Assembly: GCF_900545795.1 (NCBI RefSeq)
Contig: NZ_URAR01000006.1
Location: forward strand, 1 to 64,000
From: an uncultured Veillonella sp.
GTDB lineage: Bacteria; Bacillota; Negativicutes; Veillonellales; Veillonellaceae
DNA length: 64,000 nucleotides
Reading direction: 5' to 3'
Each line of letters begins with the position of its first letter. Within the stretch, counting starts at the first letter, position 1. A program made the translations under genes and the position numbers. Below, piece by piece: positions 52,167 to 62,116 of the stretch. The notes below the pieces were generated by a model, which was given only the letters and a program-made list of their open reading frames with translations, did no database searches and was not told where the DNA came from.

Positions 52167-52811
52167 TTATTTATTGGCAGCTTCCCAGTCAGCTAAAAAT
52201 TTAGCTAACCCAGCATCCGTAAGTGGATGTTTAAGTGAGGCAGTCAACACTTTATATGGTACTGTTGCAATATGTGCTCCAGCTTTAGCACATTGAATCA
52301 TATGCATTGGTGTGCGCACGCTAGCAGCGATAATTTCAGATTTAATATCATGAATCATAAAGATTTCAGCAATATCTTCGATAAGAGTGATGCCATCCAT
52401 GCTCATATCATCAATACGACCTACGAAAGGACTAACAAAGCTAGCACCAGCACGAGCTGCTAATAAAGCTTGGTTCGCATTGAAAATTAAAGTTACATTA
52501 GTCTTGATGCCTTCTTTAGCAAGAATAGCTACTGCTTTTAACCCTTCTTCAGTCATAGGCACTTTAATAACCACATTGGAGCCTAATTTTACTAGCTCAT
52601 GAGCTTCTGCTACCATTTCTGGTGCTGTTGTAGAAATAACTTCAGCACTTACAGGACCTTCTACAAGCGCTGCAATTTGTTTAATTACTTCTTTCAAATC
52701 GCGTTTTTCTTTAACAATTAAAGATGGATTGGTAGTTACACCAGCAATAAAGCCCATGTCATAGGCTGCTTTAATTTCATCAAAATTAGCAGTATCGATA
52801 AAGATTTTCAT
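52167..52811 (-). CDS. fsa: Transaldolase-like fructose-6-phosphate aldolase
   Basis: This 214-residue enzyme belongs to the short transaldolase (TalC/FSA) group: FIDTANFDEIKAA at the start, AGVTTNPSLI, and the Schiff-base lysine K83 in VIKVPMTEEGL. Length fits FSA and short transaldolases, which cannot be told apart from sequence alone. With glpX it suggests sugar-phosphate supply from gluconeogenesis. AAGGAG lies 6 bases before the ATG. Confidence 0.9.
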   Translation of the reverse strand: MKIFIDTANFDEIKAAYDMGFIAGVTTNPSLIVKEKRDLKEVIKQIAALVEGPVSAEVISTTAPEMVAEAHELVKLGSNVVIKVPMTEEGLKAVAILAKEGIKTNVTLIFNANQALLAARAGASFVSPFVGRIDDMSMDGITLIEDIAEIFMIHDIKSEIIAASVRTPMHMIQCAKAGAHIATVPYKVLTASLKHPLTDAGLAKFLADWEAANK

Positions 52812-52894
52812 AAGATCTCCTTCACTAATAATTACTATATTGTCTACATAGCATTATATTAAACTATTATATTAAATTATTATTCTTCATCAGC

Positions 52895-54175
52895 TTATTT
52901 AGCTGGAGTAAGAACTTCTACACCACCCATATATGGTTGTAATGCTTTAGGAATGCGTACAGAACCATCAGCTTCTTGATTATTTTCAAGAATAGCGGCT
53001 ACAGTACGACCTACAGCAAGGCCAGAACCATTTAAAGTATGTACAAATTCCGGTTTGCCTTTTGCTTCGCGACGGAATTTAATATTCCCACGGCGCGCTT
53101 GGAAATCAGTCATATTGGAGCAAGAAGAGATTTCACGGTAGCAACCTTGTCCTGGCATCCATACTTCTACATCATAGGTCTTAGCTGAACCAAAGCCAAT
53201 ATCGCCAGTGCAAAGAGTGATTACACGATGTGGTAATTCTAATAGACGTAATACTTCTTCTGCATTATCAGTCAAAGTTTCAAGCTCATCAAAGGAAGTG
53301 TCTGGATTAGCAAATTTTACCATTTCCACTTTATTGAATTGATGTTGACGAATAAGACCACGAGTATCGCGGCCAGCAGACCCCGCTTCTGCACGGAAGC
53401 AAGCAGTAAAAGCTGTATAATACTTAGGTAATTCATCTGCATTTAAAATTTCACCGCTGTGTAGATTTGTCAAGGTTACTTCAGCTGTTGGAATAAGATA
53501 ATAATCTTCCTCTTCAACTTTGTACATATCCTCAGCAAATTTAGGAAGTTGCCCTGTATTAGTCATCGTCTGACGAGTAACTAAATAAGGAGTCATCATT
53601 TCTGTATAACCTTGTTTGTCCACATGTAGGTCAAGCATAAAATTAATCAATGCACGTTCTAAACGAGCCCCTAAACCTTTATAAATAGTAAAGCGTGCCC
53701 CAGACTCTTTAGCGGCTCGTTCCCATTCTAAAATGTCTAAGCTTTCGCCTAAGTCCCAATGAGCTTTAATTGGGAAATCAAATTCTCTTGGTTTGCCCCA
53801 ACGACGCATTTCAGGATTGTCATTTTCATCGGCCCCTACAGGTACAGACGCATCGCACATATTCGGAAGCATTAAAGCAATATTCTCTAATTTTTCCTCT
53901 GTATCGCGCACTTGGCCATCTAATTCAGCAATTTTATCGCCTACTTTTTTCATTTCAGCAATTTTATCATCAGCATTTTCTTTATTCCGTTTTAACACAC
54001 TGATTTCAGCTGTTACAGAATTACGCTCAGCTTTTAACTGCTCTACTTCTTGAATTAATTCCTTGCGCAAATCATACAATTTGGCAAAGTTTTCTAAATC
54101 GCCAGTTGTATGACGATTATCTAAATTTTGTTGCACTAAGTCTAAATTCTCTCGAACAAAACGTAAATCTAACAT
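52895..54175 (-). CDS. serS: Seryl-tRNA synthetase
   Basis: This 426-residue class II synthetase has the N-terminal tRNA-binding coiled coil (about 28-105), the motif 2 region FTACFRAEAGSAGRDTRGLIRQHQF and motif 3 NGSGLAVGRTVAAILEN. No T-box leader is seen in the 110 bases upstream. It heads a unit with the aldolase and glpX. Confidence 0.97.
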   Translation of the reverse strand: MLDLRFVRENLDLVQQNLDNRHTTGDLENFAKLYDLRKELIQEVEQLKAERNSVTAEISVLKRNKENADDKIAEMKKVGDKIAELDGQVRDTEEKLENIALMLPNMCDASVPVGADENDNPEMRRWGKPREFDFPIKAHWDLGESLDILEWERAAKESGARFTIYKGLGARLERALINFMLDLHVDKQGYTEMMTPYLVTRQTMTNTGQLPKFAEDMYKVEEEDYYLIPTAEVTLTNLHSGEILNADELPKYYTAFTACFRAEAGSAGRDTRGLIRQHQFNKVEMVKFANPDTSFDELETLTDNAEEVLRLLELPHRVITLCTGDIGFGSAKTYDVEVWMPGQGCYREISSCSNMTDFQARRGNIKFRREAKGKPEFVHTLNGSGLAVGRTVAAILENNQEADGSVRIPKALQPYMGGVEVLTPAK

Positions 54176-54235
54176 AGTCCTAACCTCTTACATATTGACA
54201 AATTTACTCTACAAAATAACATTTATTTACACTTC

Positions 54236-54244
54236 ATCATACCA
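54236..54244 (-). promoter_or_regulatory. Extended -10 promoter before serS
   Basis: TGGTATGAT on the minus strand, about 60 bases before serS and after the lysS terminator. The -35 is weak. Confidence 0.4.
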
Positions 54245-54284
54245 CAAATACTAATATTTTACCACGCTAAAGACAGATAAAGTA

Positions 54285-54309
54285 AAAAAGCCGAGCCCCG
54301 AAGGGCTCG
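54285..54309 (-). terminator. Terminator after lysS
   Basis: CGAGCCC/GGGCTCG (54292-54298 with 54303-54309) closes a TTCG loop on the minus strand, followed by six T. It lies 15 bases after the lysS stop. Confidence 0.92.
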
Positions 54310-54323
54310 ACCTGTATTAATTA

Positions 54324-55850
54324 TTATTCTTCTTCACTATTATTGCTAGCAGAACCATCTTCTGGTTTCATCAATGGGAAGAACAATACATCGCGGATAG
54401 ATGGAGAATCTGTTAAGAACATTACCATACGGTCAATACCAATACCTAAACCAGCTGTTGGTGGTAAACCATATTCTAATGCATTAACAAAGTCATGATC
54501 CATACGATGTGCTTCATCGTCGCCAGCTTCACGTTCTTCTAATTGTTTTTCAAAACGTTGTAACTGATCGATTGGGTCATTTAACTCGGAGTAACCATTA
54601 GCAATTTCGCGACCATATACGAAAGCTTCGAAACGCTCTGTAGTTAATGGTTTTTCACGATTTTGTTTTGCAAGTGGTGAAATTTCTACTGGATGACCAT
54701 AAACGATAGTTGGCTCGATTAAATTCTTTTCTACATATTCTTCGAAGCAGTAGTTAAGAATTTTACCAATGCCATCAGCTTGTTGGTATTCCACATTTAA
54801 GCGATCGGCAATAGCACGTGCTTCTTCGATTGTTTCAACAGCATCGAAGTCTTCACCAGTGTATTTTTTAACGCCTTCTTGCATAGTGATGCGATTCCAT
54901 GGTGGACGGAATTCAATTTCAGTACCTTGGTAATTAACTTTTGTAGAACCAAGAACTTCTTTAGCACAGTATGCAATGATGTTTTCTGTAAGTTCGATTG
55001 CATCATTTACATTACCATAGGCTTGGTAAGATTCCATCATAGTAAATTCTGGATTATGACGGTTATCAACACCTTCGTTACGGAAAGAACGGTTAATTTC
55101 GAATACGCGTTCTAAACCACCAACGATGAGTCGTTTTAAATGTAACTCTGGAGAAATACGTAAATAAATGTCCATGTTAAGTGCATTGTGATGCGTAATA
55201 AACGGACGTGCTGCAGCACCACCTGGAATTGCATGAAGCATTGGAGTTTCAACTTCCATGAAGTGGTTTTTATTTAAGTATTCACGCATTTTAGCAACGA
55301 TTTTAGTACGTTTTACAAATGTGTCGCGAACATCAGGATTTACAATTAAATCAACATAGCGTTGACGATAACGAAGTTCTGTGTCTTTTAAACCATGCCA
55401 TTTTTCTGGTAGAGGACGAAGGGACTTAGAAAGAAGAGTGAGCTTATTAACCTTAATAGTAATTTCACCCATATGAGTGCGGAATACATGGCCTTCGATG
55501 CCCACGATATCACCCATATCGAGCATTTTAACATACTTATAATTTTCTTCACCTAATTCATCGGCGCGGAAATATACTTGAATATCTCCAGATAAATCAC
55601 GAAGGTTGGCAAATGCAGTCTTACCATGGGAGCGAATTGTCATCAAACGACCAGCAATGGTTACAGGTTGACCATCGAAGTTTTTGAAGTCGTTCTTAAT
55701 TTCGTCAGCATGATATTGTACAACAAAACGTTGCCCAAATGGATAAATTCCATCAGCTTCGTATTGAGCTAACTTATCACGTCGAACCTCGATCTGACTG
55801 TTAAACTCTCTTTCTTGTTCTTGTGCGGTTAAAACACGTTCTTCACTCAT
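54324..55850 (-). CDS. lysS: Lysyl-tRNA synthetase, class II
   Basis: This 508-residue enzyme has the N-terminal anticodon-binding OB fold (about 55-170), motif 2 NRSFRNEGVDNRHNPEFTMMESYQAY and motif 3 GLGIGIDRMVMFL. The ATG at 55850 lies 7 bases after AGGAGG; the TTG six codons earlier overlaps that site. It follows greA by 36 bases, an arrangement common in Firmicutes. The acidic tail is short. Confidence 0.97.
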   Translation of the reverse strand: MSEERVLTAQEQEREFNSQIEVRRDKLAQYEADGIYPFGQRFVVQYHADEIKNDFKNFDGQPVTIAGRLMTIRSHGKTAFANLRDLSGDIQVYFRADELGEENYKYVKMLDMGDIVGIEGHVFRTHMGEITIKVNKLTLLSKSLRPLPEKWHGLKDTELRYRQRYVDLIVNPDVRDTFVKRTKIVAKMREYLNKNHFMEVETPMLHAIPGGAAARPFITHHNALNMDIYLRISPELHLKRLIVGGLERVFEINRSFRNEGVDNRHNPEFTMMESYQAYGNVNDAIELTENIIAYCAKEVLGSTKVNYQGTEIEFRPPWNRITMQEGVKKYTGEDFDAVETIEEARAIADRLNVEYQQADGIGKILNYCFEEYVEKNLIEPTIVYGHPVEISPLAKQNREKPLTTERFEAFVYGREIANGYSELNDPIDQLQRFEKQLEEREAGDDEAHRMDHDFVNALEYGLPPTAGLGIGIDRMVMFLTDSPSIRDVLFFPLMKPEDGSASNNSEEE

Positions 55851-55886
55851 AAGATTTCCTCCTAACAAAGTATAAGTTTTTATGGC

Positions 55887-56360
55887 TTAATTGATAGCTA
55901 AAATCTTGTAAGCTGCCACACCGTCAGGGGTGTTAACTTCTACTTGAGCGCCTTTTTTCTTGCCCAAAATTGCATTGCCCAATGGAGATTCGTTAGATAT
56001 GCGATTATTGAATGGATCTGCTTCTGAAGAACCTACAATAACATAATCCACTTCTTCATCGAACTCAATGTCGAGCAATTTGACTTTGCTACCAACAGAC
56101 ACAACATTTTTACGGGTATTTTCATCAATGATTTTCGCCGTATTAATTTTATTTTCTAATTCAATAATATGACCTTCAATGAATGCTTGTTCATTCTTTG
56201 CATCATCATATTCTGAGTTTTCACTAATATCACCGTATTCAATTGCAATCTTGATACGTTCAGCCACTTCAATCCGTCGTACAGATTTGAAGTAAGCTAA
56301 TTCTTCCTCCAACTTCTTTAAACCATCTGCGGTCAATAAAGTTTCTTTAACTTCTGCCAT
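55887..56360 (-). CDS. greA: Transcription elongation factor GreA
   Basis: This 157-residue factor rescues backtracked RNA polymerase. It has the N-terminal coiled coil (about 10-75, with the acidic tip YGDISENSEYDDAKNEQ) and the C-terminal FKBP-like domain (SPLGNAILGKKKGAQVEV). It is driven by a near-consensus promoter at 56512 and cotranscribed with lysS. Confidence 0.97.
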   Translation of the reverse strand: MAEVKETLLTADGLKKLEEELAYFKSVRRIEVAERIKIAIEYGDISENSEYDDAKNEQAFIEGHIIELENKINTAKIIDENTRKNVVSVGSKVKLLDIEFDEEVDYVIVGSSEADPFNNRISNESPLGNAILGKKKGAQVEVNTPDGVAAYKILAIN

Positions 56361-56511
56361 CAGTTTATAACCCCTTTAAATTTAAGCTTAGAATAATTAT
56401 ACCAATAATTAATCAAAAATACAATCATGATAAATGTAATTATAAAGAAAAGTGCCACTTTACTGACACCTTGCAAATTCATGTATTTTGTATTGTCTGA
56501 TTATTTACAGT

Positions 56512-56540
56512 ATTATAACAGTCTCGTATAGTAAAGTCAA
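56512..56540 (-). promoter_or_regulatory. Promoter of greA-lysS
   Basis: TTGACT (56535-56540) and TATAAT (56512-56517) are 17 bases apart on the minus strand, with an extended -10 TG. It is the best promoter match in the window. Confidence 0.75.
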
Positions 56541-56625
56541 CAGACATTTGTCTAATTTGAATCAAATTTTGTCCTCTCTCATCGTACTCAAATAGTTGCG
56601 TTTATAACATTCTCTTATTACTCAA

Positions 56626-56660
56626 TAAAAACAGCACAGTACGTCCCCTTGTACTGTGCT
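56626..56660 (-). terminator. Terminator after dusB
   Basis: A perfect 10-bp stem (AGCACAGTAC/GTACTGTGCT, 56633-56642 with 56651-56660) is followed by GTTTTTATT on the minus strand, 6 bases after the dusB stop. Confidence 0.9.
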
Positions 56661-56666
56661 ATTTAT

Positions 56667-57662
56667 CTATTTATAAGCTAATAAAGCTTCTTCATATTCA
56701 TGCAAAAGCTCATTAAACGATGTTACGGTATGAAGTACATTAATACGGCTGCGCCAACGGGCTGACTCTGGTAAGCCTTTAATATACCAGCCAGCATGAG
56801 TGCGTATTTCTCGCACACCTGTATCTACGCCTTTGTATTTACAAAGCAAATCAAAATGCCGTTTTAACATATGCAGTCGCTCTAGCGCTGTAGGCTTTGG
56901 CAACAATTCGCCAGTCCGCAAATAATGATTGACTTCATTAAATACCCACGGATTCCCCTGCGCACCACGACCAATCATTATCGCATCACAGCCAGTCTCA
57001 TCTAGCATTTGCTTAGCCTCTTCAGCAGTTGTAATATCTCCATTGCCAAGTACTGGAATAGATAGAGCTTCTTTGACTGCGCCGATGTATGACCAATCAG
57101 CCTTGCCCATATACATTTGCTCGCGCGTCCTACCATGAACTGCTACAGCAGCTACACCTACAGACTCCATGCGCTTTGCAAAATCCAGCACATTAATATG
57201 CTCATCATCCCAACCTATACGCATTTTAACGGTAACAGGTACTTTCACAGCATCTACAGCAGCCTTTGCCACTGCCATAGCAAGGTCAGGTGTTTTCATC
57301 AAGGCCGATCCATCACCTGAACTCACTACCTTTTTCACAGGGCATCCCATATTAATATCCACTATATCGGCACCAGCTTCTTCTACTACGCGCGCTGCAT
57401 TAGCCATAGCATCTGGCTTGGAGCCAAAAATTTGCATAGACACAGGATGCTCCACTGCTTCCATGAAGAGTAACTCTTCCGTTCGTTCATTCTTGTATTG
57501 AATGCCCATGGCACTTACCATTTCAGTGCACACTAAAGCAGCCCCCTGCTCTTTAGCTAATAAGCGATACGCAATGTCACTTACGCCAGCCATGGGAGCT
57601 AAAATAGCCTGCCCCTCAATAGACACATTTCCAATATGCCAAATTTTATTTGTTTCGTTCAT
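56667..57662 (-). CDS. dusB: tRNA-dihydrouridine synthase DusB
   Basis: This 331-residue flavoenzyme reduces uridine in tRNA. It has the FMN barrel start LAPMAGVSDIAYRLL, the family motif VDINMGCPVKKVVSSGDGSALM with the catalytic cysteine, and GRGAQGNPWVF. The family is broad; DusB is the usual firmicute type. It overlaps coaX by 17 bases. Confidence 0.92.
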   Translation of the reverse strand: MNETNKIWHIGNVSIEGQAILAPMAGVSDIAYRLLAKEQGAALVCTEMVSAMGIQYKNERTEELLFMEAVEHPVSMQIFGSKPDAMANAARVVEEAGADIVDINMGCPVKKVVSSGDGSALMKTPDLAMAVAKAAVDAVKVPVTVKMRIGWDDEHINVLDFAKRMESVGVAAVAVHGRTREQMYMGKADWSYIGAVKEALSIPVLGNGDITTAEEAKQMLDETGCDAIMIGRGAQGNPWVFNEVNHYLRTGELLPKPTALERLHMLKRHFDLLCKYKGVDTGVREIRTHAGWYIKGLPESARWRSRINVLHTVTSFNELLHEYEEALLAYK

Positions 57663-58413
57663 ATAATAATCGTAATCCTTCTAAGGTTAACATCGGTTCA
57701 ATGTGGTCAATAATAGTCGTCTCTGTACTAATAAGAGGCGCTAATCCACCAGTAGCAACCACTTTGGTCTGCTCTGGAAGTTCCGCTTTCATGCGTTTAA
57801 CAATACCTTCTACTTGTCCTACATAACCAAAAAGTACGCCTGATTGCATAGAGCTCACAGTTGTGCGGCCAATGACATGCCCAGGATTCTTTAGTTCAAT
57901 GCGAGGCAGTTTAGCCGCTCGTTGGAATAAAGCTTCCGCTGAAATTTGAATCCCCGGTGCAATGGCACCACCCATGTAGTCTCCATTTTCTAATACTACA
58001 CAATAAGTCGTAGCCGTACCAAAATCAATAATAATGATCGGGCCACCATATTTTTCATAAGCTGCCACAGCATTAACAATGCGGTCAGCGCCTACTTCAC
58101 GAGGATTATCATATTTAATAGCCATCCCCGTCTTTGTTCCAGGACCTACAATAATAGGCTTTACATTAAAATAGCGTAAACATACGCGTTCTAAAGTCGG
58201 CATTAATGGTGGCACAACTGAGGAGATAATAATTGAATCAATCTGTTTTGCCTCTACTAATTGATCATGGAAAAATAAATTCATAATCAATACGCCATAT
58301 TCATCAGTAGTGCGCATTTTATCAGTAGAAATGCGCCAATGACCTACTAACTGCTGCTTATTATAAACTCCTAGTACAATATTGGTGTTCCCCACATCAA
58401 TAACTAATAACAT
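57646..58413 (-). CDS. coaX: Type III pantothenate kinase CoaX
   Basis: This 255-residue enzyme starts coenzyme A synthesis. It shows the actin-like fold with VIDVGNTNIVLGVY at the start, GADRIVNAVAAYEKYGGP and IDFGTATTYCVV. The ATG at 58413 lies just after the birA stop, with GGAGG 5 bases upstream; a longer frame would lie inside birA. Pairing with birA is common in Firmicutes. Confidence 0.96.
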   Translation of the reverse strand: MLLVIDVGNTNIVLGVYNKQQLVGHWRISTDKMRTTDEYGVLIMNLFFHDQLVEAKQIDSIIISSVVPPLMPTLERVCLRYFNVKPIIVGPGTKTGMAIKYDNPREVGADRIVNAVAAYEKYGGPIIIIDFGTATTYCVVLENGDYMGGAIAPGIQISAEALFQRAAKLPRIELKNPGHVIGRTTVSSMQSGVLFGYVGQVEGIVKRMKAELPEQTKVVATGGLAPLISTETTIIDHIEPMLTLEGLRLLYERNK

Positions 58414-58414
58414 G

Positions 58415-59398
58415 TTATCCTCCAACTTTTGCTGGTCGAATAGATACATCGCCAGCTACGATTCGTTCAACTTGACCATTCGGTCTTTGTACTAATAAAT
58501 TGCCATCTTGATCTAAATCAATGGCTTTACCTTCAAATGTATTGCCTGGTGCTCTCACTTCAACCTCTTGATTAAGTGTAACACTAAAGGTTTTCCATTC
58601 TTCTAAAGTACTCTGAAAGCCCTCTTTTAATACCTTATGATATTGATCTTCCAAGCACTGTAATATTATTGCAAACGCCTTTCTCCGATCAACCTGCACA
58701 CCTTCAATGGCTAACGAGGTGGCAATATCCTTTAGCTCCTCTGGGAGTTCCTCCTCTGTAGGGCTAATATTAATTCCAATGCCCATGATGATATAAGCAA
58801 TCTCCTCCATAGTGCCACTCATTTCTGTTAAGATGCCCACTAATTTGTGATTGCCTACTAGAATATCATTAGGCCATTTAATGCCTGCAGTTTCTAATCC
58901 TAATTTACGAAATGCTTTGATTAAGGCAACAGCTGCCATCAAAGTGCATTTAGGAGCTTCAACTGTTAAAAAGGATGGTCTCAAAATTAAACTAAACCAA
59001 AGACCCTTTCCATACGGTGAATACCAACCGCGATTAACTCGTCCCTTCCCCGCTACTTGTTCTTCAGCTACAACAACAGTTCCTTCTGGGGCCCCCTCCA
59101 TAGCTAGCTGGCGGGCCTTGGAATTAGTCGACTCTAATTGAAGTTCATATTCATAGTGACGACCAAAGGCTTTTGTAGTCAAATGCGGTTCCATCTCTAA
59201 AGGTCCTACTAAATCAGGCTCTTTGATTAATCGATAGCCTTTTTTAGTAAATGATTCAATTTCATATCCATGTCGACGTAACACTTCAATATGTTTCCAA
59301 ATCGCCGTACGCGAGATCTGGCAAGTATCAGACATAATCTGGCCTGATACAAACTGACCCTTATGCTCTTTCAATAATTCTAAAATAGCATCTCGCAT
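58415..59398 (-). CDS. birA: Biotin-protein ligase and repressor BirA
   Basis: This 327-residue protein has an N-terminal winged helix (about 1-65, ISRTAIWKHIEVLRRHGYEI), the ligase core with GKGRVNRGWYSPYGKGLW and KWPNDILVGNHKLVGIL, and a C-terminal SH3-like domain. It attaches biotin to carboxylases and may repress biotin genes, as its DNA-binding domain suggests. Veillonella decarboxylases use biotin. It starts 75 bases after ftsH, just after that gene's terminator. Confidence 0.95.
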   Translation of the reverse strand: MRDAILELLKEHKGQFVSGQIMSDTCQISRTAIWKHIEVLRRHGYEIESFTKKGYRLIKEPDLVGPLEMEPHLTTKAFGRHYEYELQLESTNSKARQLAMEGAPEGTVVVAEEQVAGKGRVNRGWYSPYGKGLWFSLILRPSFLTVEAPKCTLMAAVALIKAFRKLGLETAGIKWPNDILVGNHKLVGILTEMSGTMEEIAYIIMGIGINISPTEEELPEELKDIATSLAIEGVQVDRRKAFAIILQCLEDQYHKVLKEGFQSTLEEWKTFSVTLNQEVEVRAPGNTFEGKAIDLDQDGNLLVQRPNGQVERIVAGDVSIRPAKVGG

Positions 59399-59414
59399 GG
59401 GAACCCTCCTTTTA

Positions 59415-59441
59415 AGAAAAAGAGCCGCCTACCGGCGGCTC
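59415..59441 (-). terminator. Terminator after ftsH
   Basis: A perfect 8-bp GC-rich stem (GAGCCGCC/GGCGGCTC, 59422-59429 with 59434-59441) is followed by TTTTTC on the minus strand. Because birA starts 17 bases further on, readthrough or a promoter inside the ftsH 3' end must feed birA. Confidence 0.85.
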
Positions 59442-59473
59442 AATGCCAATCGGCGTATACCGATAAGGCTGTA

Positions 59474-61432
59474 CTAATATGATGATTTATCAGTAGTATT
59501 TTCGCCTGTATTAGGTTCAACTGATGGTTTTACATCACCACTTTGAATAGAGTCTGGCACAATAATACCAGCTGCCTCTAAAGCACTTTTAGCTTCTTTT
59601 TTTGCTTCATCTTCTGGCTCTGTTTGATTAGGATCATCCAAAGTGCCATACTTGTAAAGATTTTCAATTTGACCATGGTCAATTGTTTCTTCTTCAAGTA
59701 AAGCATTTGCCATATTGTGAAGGAAGTCAATATTATCAGCTAAAAGCTGCATTACATCATTATAAGCTTCGGAAACAATTTTATGCATTTCAGCATCAAT
59801 CTTAGCTGCTACAGCTTCACCATAATTGCGCTCATGGCCAAGGCTGCGACCTAAGAATACTTGTTCTTGATGTTCACCGAATACTAAAGGACCTAACTCA
59901 TCACTCATACCAAGACGTGTAATCATATGACGTACAATATTCGTTACTTGTTGTAAGTCGCCAGACGCACCACTACTAATTTCTTTAAGTACCAATGCTT
60001 CCGCACAACGACCACCAAGGGCTACGCGAATGCGCGCCAACATTTGCCCGCGCGTCATATAATTTTGCTCTTCCACTGGCAACATCATAGTGTAACCACC
60101 AGCACGGCCACGTGGAATAATTGTTACCTTATGAACAGGATCAGCTTCTGGCAATAAGTGAGCCACAATAGCATGACCTGATTCATGATAGGCTGTTAAA
60201 CGACGCTCTTTATCACTTACTACATGACTGCGACGTTCTGGACCATAGGATACCTTTTCACTAGCTTCCTCAAGATCTGCCATGGCAACTTTCTTACGAT
60301 TTTGACGAGCTGCTAATAAAGCGGCTTCATTTAATAGATTGCTTAAGTCAGCACCAGTAAAGCCTGGTGTTTTCTTCGCAATAATTTGTAAATTTACATC
60401 ATCAGCTAACGGCTTATTTCGTGCATGCACTTTAAGAATTGCTTCACGGCCGCGGAAGTCTGGTTTATCCACAGTTACTTGACGATCAAAACGACCTGGA
60501 CGAAGTAAGGCAGGGTCTAAAATATCAGGGCGGTTAGTTGCCGCAATAGTAATAATCCCTTCATTTGCTCCGAAACCATCCATTTCAACAAGCAATTGGT
60601 TCAAGGTTTGCTCGCGTTCATCATGCCCGCCACCAAGACCGGCACCACGTTGGCGACCAACAGCATCAATTTCGTCAATGAAAATAATACATGGCGCATT
60701 TTTCTTAGCTTGACCAAATAAGTCACGCACACGAGACGCACCAACACCAACGAACATTTCTACGAAGTCAGAACCACTGATGCTAAAGAAAGGTACTTTT
60801 GCTTCCCCTGCTACAGCACGAGCTAATAAAGTTTTACCTGTGCCTGGAGGGCCAAATAATAATACCCCTTTAGGAATCTTAGCGCCAATGGCGTTAAATT
60901 TCGCAGGATTACGTAAAAATTCTACAACTTCTTCTAATTCTTGTTTTGCTTCATCTGCACCGGCTACGTCCTTAAAGGTTACATTTACCTTACCTTCACC
61001 CTGCATCTTCGCACGACTTTTGCCAAAATTCATTACGCGACCACCGCTACCTTGGGTTTGTTGCATAATGAAGAACCATACGCCAATCAACAAGAATATT
61101 GGCAATACAGAACTAAGCAATTGCATCCACCAAGATGGTTGTTCTGGTGGTTTTGCTGTAATCTCAACACCTTTATCACGTAAAGTAGTTAACATTGTAG
61201 GATCTGATGGTGCATACGAACTAAATTCTGTACCATTTTTCAAAGCCCCTATAATGGCGTGATTATCAGTAATTGTTACCTTAGCTACCTTATCTGAATT
61301 AACTTGATTCATAAAGGCTGTATAGCTAATTTCTGACCTAGTCGAATTCGAACCGGCAAACGAATTAATTACTGTAACTGCCGCTACAATAATCAACACG
61401 TAGAGCAGTGCGTTTTTCATAAATCGGCCCAA
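59474..61432 (-). CDS. ftsH: Membrane protease FtsH
   Basis: This protein of about 652 residues has two N-terminal membrane helices (about 7-25 and 105-125), an AAA domain with GPPGTGKTLLARA, IIFIDEIDAVGRQR and the pore and second-region motifs, and a zinc protease domain with HESGHAIVAH. It degrades membrane and short-lived proteins. The start is uncertain: a TTG at 61432 has AAAGGGG 7 bases before it and is chosen; an ATG at 61420 has no good site. The hpt-ftsH order is typical of Firmicutes. Confidence 0.95.
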   Translation of the reverse strand: MGRFMKNALLYVLIIVAAVTVINSFAGSNSTRSEISYTAFMNQVNSDKVAKVTITDNHAIIGALKNGTEFSSYAPSDPTMLTTLRDKGVEITAKPPEQPSWWMQLLSSVLPIFLLIGVWFFIMQQTQGSGGRVMNFGKSRAKMQGEGKVNVTFKDVAGADEAKQELEEVVEFLRNPAKFNAIGAKIPKGVLLFGPPGTGKTLLARAVAGEAKVPFFSISGSDFVEMFVGVGASRVRDLFGQAKKNAPCIIFIDEIDAVGRQRGAGLGGGHDEREQTLNQLLVEMDGFGANEGIITIAATNRPDILDPALLRPGRFDRQVTVDKPDFRGREAILKVHARNKPLADDVNLQIIAKKTPGFTGADLSNLLNEAALLAARQNRKKVAMADLEEASEKVSYGPERRSHVVSDKERRLTAYHESGHAIVAHLLPEADPVHKVTIIPRGRAGGYTMMLPVEEQNYMTRGQMLARIRVALGGRCAEALVLKEISSGASGDLQQVTNIVRHMITRLGMSDELGPLVFGEHQEQVFLGRSLGHERNYGEAVAAKIDAEMHKIVSEAYNDVMQLLADNIDFLHNMANALLEEETIDHGQIENLYKYGTLDDPNQTEPEDEAKKEAKSALEAAGIIVPDSIQSGDVKPSVEPNTGENTTDKSSY

Positions 61433-61576
61433 TCTCTTACCCCTTTCAAACAATATTAAAATGTTATGATTTACTCGCCCTCAAGGGCTAGTAATTTCAT
61501 AGTAAAACACTAAAAATAGTAAAATATATCTGTGCAACATATTAACACAAATTTAAGCGATATACAATCTATTTAC

Positions 61577-62116
61577 TTAGTCTTGATATACTTTCTCATC
61601 TAAAATACCAACAAATGGTAAATTTCTAAATTTTTCAGCATAATCAAGACCATAGCCTACTACAAAATAATCAGGAATTTCAAAACCTTGATAGTCCACC
61701 TTCACTTCAGCTGTACGGCGATCAGGTTTATTCAACAAAGCCACTAAGCGAACTGATTTAGCATTGCGAGACTTAAGATTTTCCAATAAGTAATGAAGTG
61801 TATTGCCTGTATCTACAATATCTTCTACAACGATAACATGCTTGCCCTCTACTGGTTTATCTAAATCTTTCATAATGCGTACAACGCCACTACTTACAGT
61901 GCTGTTGCCATAACTAGAGCAAGAAATAAAATCTAAGCTTACGTCACCTTCAACATAACGTGCTAAGTCAGCAAAGAACATAACCGCGCCCTTTAACACG
62001 CACACGAGAACTACTTCTTCGCCTTTATAATCATCTGAAATTTGCTTAGCTAATTCTTTTACACGTTGCTGTAAGGCCTCTTCAGAAATAAGTACTTCCT
62101 TAATTGAATCCATCAT
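61577..62116 (-). CDS. hpt: Hypoxanthine phosphoribosyltransferase
   Basis: This 179-residue purine salvage enzyme has the PRPP loop VIVVEDIVDTGNTLHYL and DFISCSSYG. The ATG at 62116 overlaps the tilS stop as ATGA, with GAGGAGG 7 bases upstream; the longer frame inside tilS is discarded. tilS-hpt-ftsH is a conserved firmicute order. Confidence 0.96.
   Translation of the reverse strand: MMDSIKEVLISEEALQQRVKELAKQISDDYKGEEVVLVCVLKGAVMFFADLARYVEGDVSLDFISCSSYGNSTVSSGVVRIMKDLDKPVEGKHVIVVEDIVDTGNTLHYLLENLKSRNAKSVRLVALLNKPDRRTAEVKVDYQGFEIPDYFVVGYGLDYAEKFRNLPFVGILDEKVYQD

Larger units (their letters stand above)
56361..56666. other. Intergenic region between dusB and greA
   Basis: This 306-base gap holds the dusB terminator (56626-56660), the greA promoter (56512-56540) and a leader of about 145 bases in which I see no clear structured element. 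Confidence 0.7.

Noticed and set aside
54176..54284. Possible T-box leader before serS
   Set aside because: Only about 110 bases are available, with no T-box sequence or specifier hairpin; the lysS leader is likewise too short.
60780..61262. A 160-codon plus-strand frame opposite ftsH
   Set aside because: The ftsH frame is unmistakable here; the opposite frame has no motif and no start signal.
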